From the NCBI GenBank assembly GCA_900546085.1, contig URBS01000091.1, positions 1 through 9,113 of the forward strand: a stretch of 9,113 nt of DNA, read 5' to 3'. Below the pieces are notes generated by a model, which was given only the letters and a program-made list of their open reading frames with translations, was not told the DNA's origin and ran no database searches. Position 1 is the first letter of the stretch. Every line of letters begins with the position of its first letter. Of the stretch, positions 8,501 through 9,113 are shown one piece after another. Made by a program: the position numbers and the translations under genes. The DNA is from an uncultured Collinsella sp. (GTDB lineage Bacteria; Actinomycetota; Coriobacteriia; Coriobacteriales; Coriobacteriaceae).

Positions 8501-9113
8501 CGATAGGCGTCGGCAAGCGCCGAGGTGTCAGCCTGGCCGCGCGCCACGCACACATCGTCCATGCCGCCCGGCAGCTGGCTCGATAGCTCCAGCAGGTCGC
8601 GCACCAGTCCTTTAATGGTGGTACCGGCGCCAAACGGCCCACCCTCGCCCGCCATGGGATACCAAGCGTAGAGGGCCTTAAGCGAAGCGGCGAGCTCGGG
8701 GGCGGCATCGGGCGCCGTCGCGCGGGCCAGCACATGCTCAACAGCCTGGTCCATAAGCTCGTCGGTATCGGTGAGCACCGTGAACTCGGGATCGATGCCC
8801 AGCTCCAACGCATGTGCGCGCAGGATACGCGAGCACATGCCGTGAATGGTCGAGATCCACGCATCGTCGACGGTCAGGGCTTCCTCGTCCATGCCCTCGT
8901 CGATGAGCGCGCGGCGCACACGGTCACGGATCTCGGCCGCGGCGTCTTTGGTAAAGGTAATGGCGAGCACCTGATCCAGATGCTCAACGAACGGACCGGA
9001 TTCGGGCGAGAGCGCGTAGACGATGCGGCGCGTGAGGGTAAAGGTCTTGCCCGAACCGGTAACTCCAAGCAAGGTCTCAAACTGGTTACCCTCCTTAAAG
9101 CCCTTTACAAGCT
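5521..9113 (-). CDS. addA: AddA/RecB-type helicase-nuclease, N-terminus cut and anomalous
   Basis: An ATP-dependent UvrD-family helicase fused to a PD-(D/E)XK nuclease, which resects double-strand DNA ends for recombination, normally as a complex with AddB. The frame is open for 1196 codons from the right edge to TAG at 5521-5523. Motifs in order: Walker A GSGKT (9057-9043); ITFTKDAAAEIRDRV; STIHGMCSRILR; Walker B IDEFQDTD near 8080-8105, typical of AddA; GDAQQSIYRFRGAE near 7980-8020; TVHASKGLEYP near 6950-6990; LLYVAMTRARE near 6610-6645. The C-terminal nuclease has the expected His (GSAFHAA, near 6014), Asp (GAIDAL), Asp-Tyr-Lys (VIDYKTG near 5705-5724) and the Gln/Tyr motif (LQARVYADVL), so it looks catalytically intact. 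An acidic linker (about 6050-6150) joins helicase and nuclease. No native start or Q motif is visible: codons upstream of Walker A look like UvrB. AddB is not in the window. Confidence 0.9.
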   Translation of the reverse strand, partial: LVKGFKEGNQFETLLGVTGSGKTFTLTRRIVYALSPESGPFVEHLDQVLAITFTKDAAAEIRDRVRRALIDEGMDEEALTVDDAWISTIHGMCSRILRAHALELGIDPEFTVLTDTDELMDQAVEHVLARATAPDAAPELAASLKALYAWYPMAGEGGPFGAGTTIKGLVRDLLELSSQLPGGMDDVCVARGQADTSALADAYRAALGASKAATEKAQVALDAIDAFEASGKTMEDAARLMMSCSMPRASKAFSKEQVELLKAEAADAFINIVLACGAPALDALVGLARSVEAEYRALKAGQSALDNNDLLRMAYEALRDYPAIRAAYEGRFKMVMIDEFQDTDQMQVDLIRYLTGAGERALCTVGDAQQSIYRFRGAEVEVFRRQERKVGSTAASETVDTLDVPAGELVKLVRNFRSHDEVLRYVARVFDGDDGGLMQGFLDLEASDGRKDTLVADASRRQALFVAGGSTQERTQAKARAIAERFRALADAGQPQGGMVLLLGRMTNADVYAQAFRDQGLDCVIAGGSVFAQAAEVQTVRALVCALANPADTAQGLMPLLASPMFALGAQEFLALATKLDDQTGETSRRNIDVGIMSDSDVPGLQDLPLVTRAREVLRYALRRVGRDSFAAIARDVVNASGWFVRLAQRGPEGKAIAANVLKALDAVAEAEAELGNSPRSIALVFDRFLAGKEAPGALNEEGDGAVRIMTVHASKGLEYPVVAVAECFGVRKSSGAAQMGRVEGGAQIVALPARFDGVKLADGTFVKGDDVKKQFEHAFKGKGTSLWLPPELMEDVCATGSPAEAFARLRDDDLQLSLEERARLLYVAMTRARELVILAMDAGVSRGKVTAPTFDVETDLTYDVLRRILPTDGLDMPQLDADRLVFDNSQPGDYELISLADFAFGEQSFEANASLDAEGRLVRGDADAADNAAHSTVPGPADPEPDAFELVYPQAVGVRMGTCPYPARDSYSYSSIAAALHAETEDRAAETRVPMDEAGDDAESDGSEMADADVAAVEPAGNPMALGSAFHAACQWLIEVGADALPAERADALTRLWHLTPEQRERFDVALDRWLKSAVRAELLAWPCIRAEVPFFSLGCEDEDIARYGAYAEGAIDALATNPADSSRALVIDYKTGGTPDETPEQLQEKHALQARVYADVLHKAGFEAVTVKFVRVEQVDPANPCEPQVVTYSL
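9037..9113 (-). other. UvrB-like N-terminal segment joined to the AddA frame
   Basis: The codons before and through Walker A read LVKGFKEGNQFETLLGV followed by TGSGKTFT. This is the characteristic start of excision-repair protein UvrB, which in many bacteria continues with ANVI. Here, after GSGKTFT (9057-9037), the sequence switches to LTRRIVYALSPESG, which is AddA/UvrD-like. An AddA would be expected to show a GP-LV-AGAGSGKT type lead-in and a Q motif about 20 residues earlier. The seven shared residues span 21 bases, enough for an assembly misjoin or a short-homology recombination. Family resemblance is from memory. Confidence 0.6.

Noticed and set aside
9070..9096. TTG at 9072-9070 as the start of addA, with AAGGAGG upstream
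   Set aside because: The Shine-Dalgarno-like bases lie 17 bases away, are explained as Lys-Glu-Gly codons of the UvrB-like segment, and the start would sit right before Walker A, removing the Q motif.

Overview
The window looks like chromosomal DNA of a high-GC Gram-positive bacterium. Two lines sampled in the flanking genes are about 62 to 72 percent GC, their codons favour G or C at the third position, and the DnaE type fits Actinomycetota. A Coriobacteriia member such as Collinsella is my best guess, from gene style only; no marker here proves it. All four genes lie on the minus strand, so transcription runs from the right end to the left: addA-like helicase-nuclease, a DUF3284-type small protein, an MFS transporter, then dnaE.

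Right part (5521-9113): a nearly complete AddA/RecB-type helicase-nuclease that processes double-strand breaks. It runs off the right edge and ends at a stop with a possible weak terminator. Its first visible residues do not look like AddA. They look like the start of UvrB, with the switch inside the shared Walker A segment GSGKTFT. This suggests a chimeric join (assembly artefact or real recombination) at the window edge and is the most notable oddity here.

Middle part (4875-5384): a 169-residue protein that resembles the uncharacterised DUF3284 family, with its own ribosome binding site and a plausible -10 box. Next (3572-4771) comes a 12-helix MFS efflux-type transporter. Sampled lines from it are about 42 to 57 percent GC, well below its neighbours, so it looks acquired by transfer. 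A 17-base palindrome lies upstream of it and a 10-base inverted repeat overlaps its stop codon.

Left part (1-3331): dnaE, the replicative DNA polymerase III alpha subunit, cut by the left edge after 1110 codons. Its PHP domain keeps the full set of metal-binding residues expected for built-in 3'-5' proofreading.

The genes do not form one pathway. DnaE (replication) and AddA (repair) are housekeeping functions, and the transporter appears to be an insertion between them. I see no RNA gene, CRISPR array, insertion sequence or clear novel multi-gene system. No gap between genes exceeds 300 bases; the largest is 240 bases, between dnaE and the transporter.
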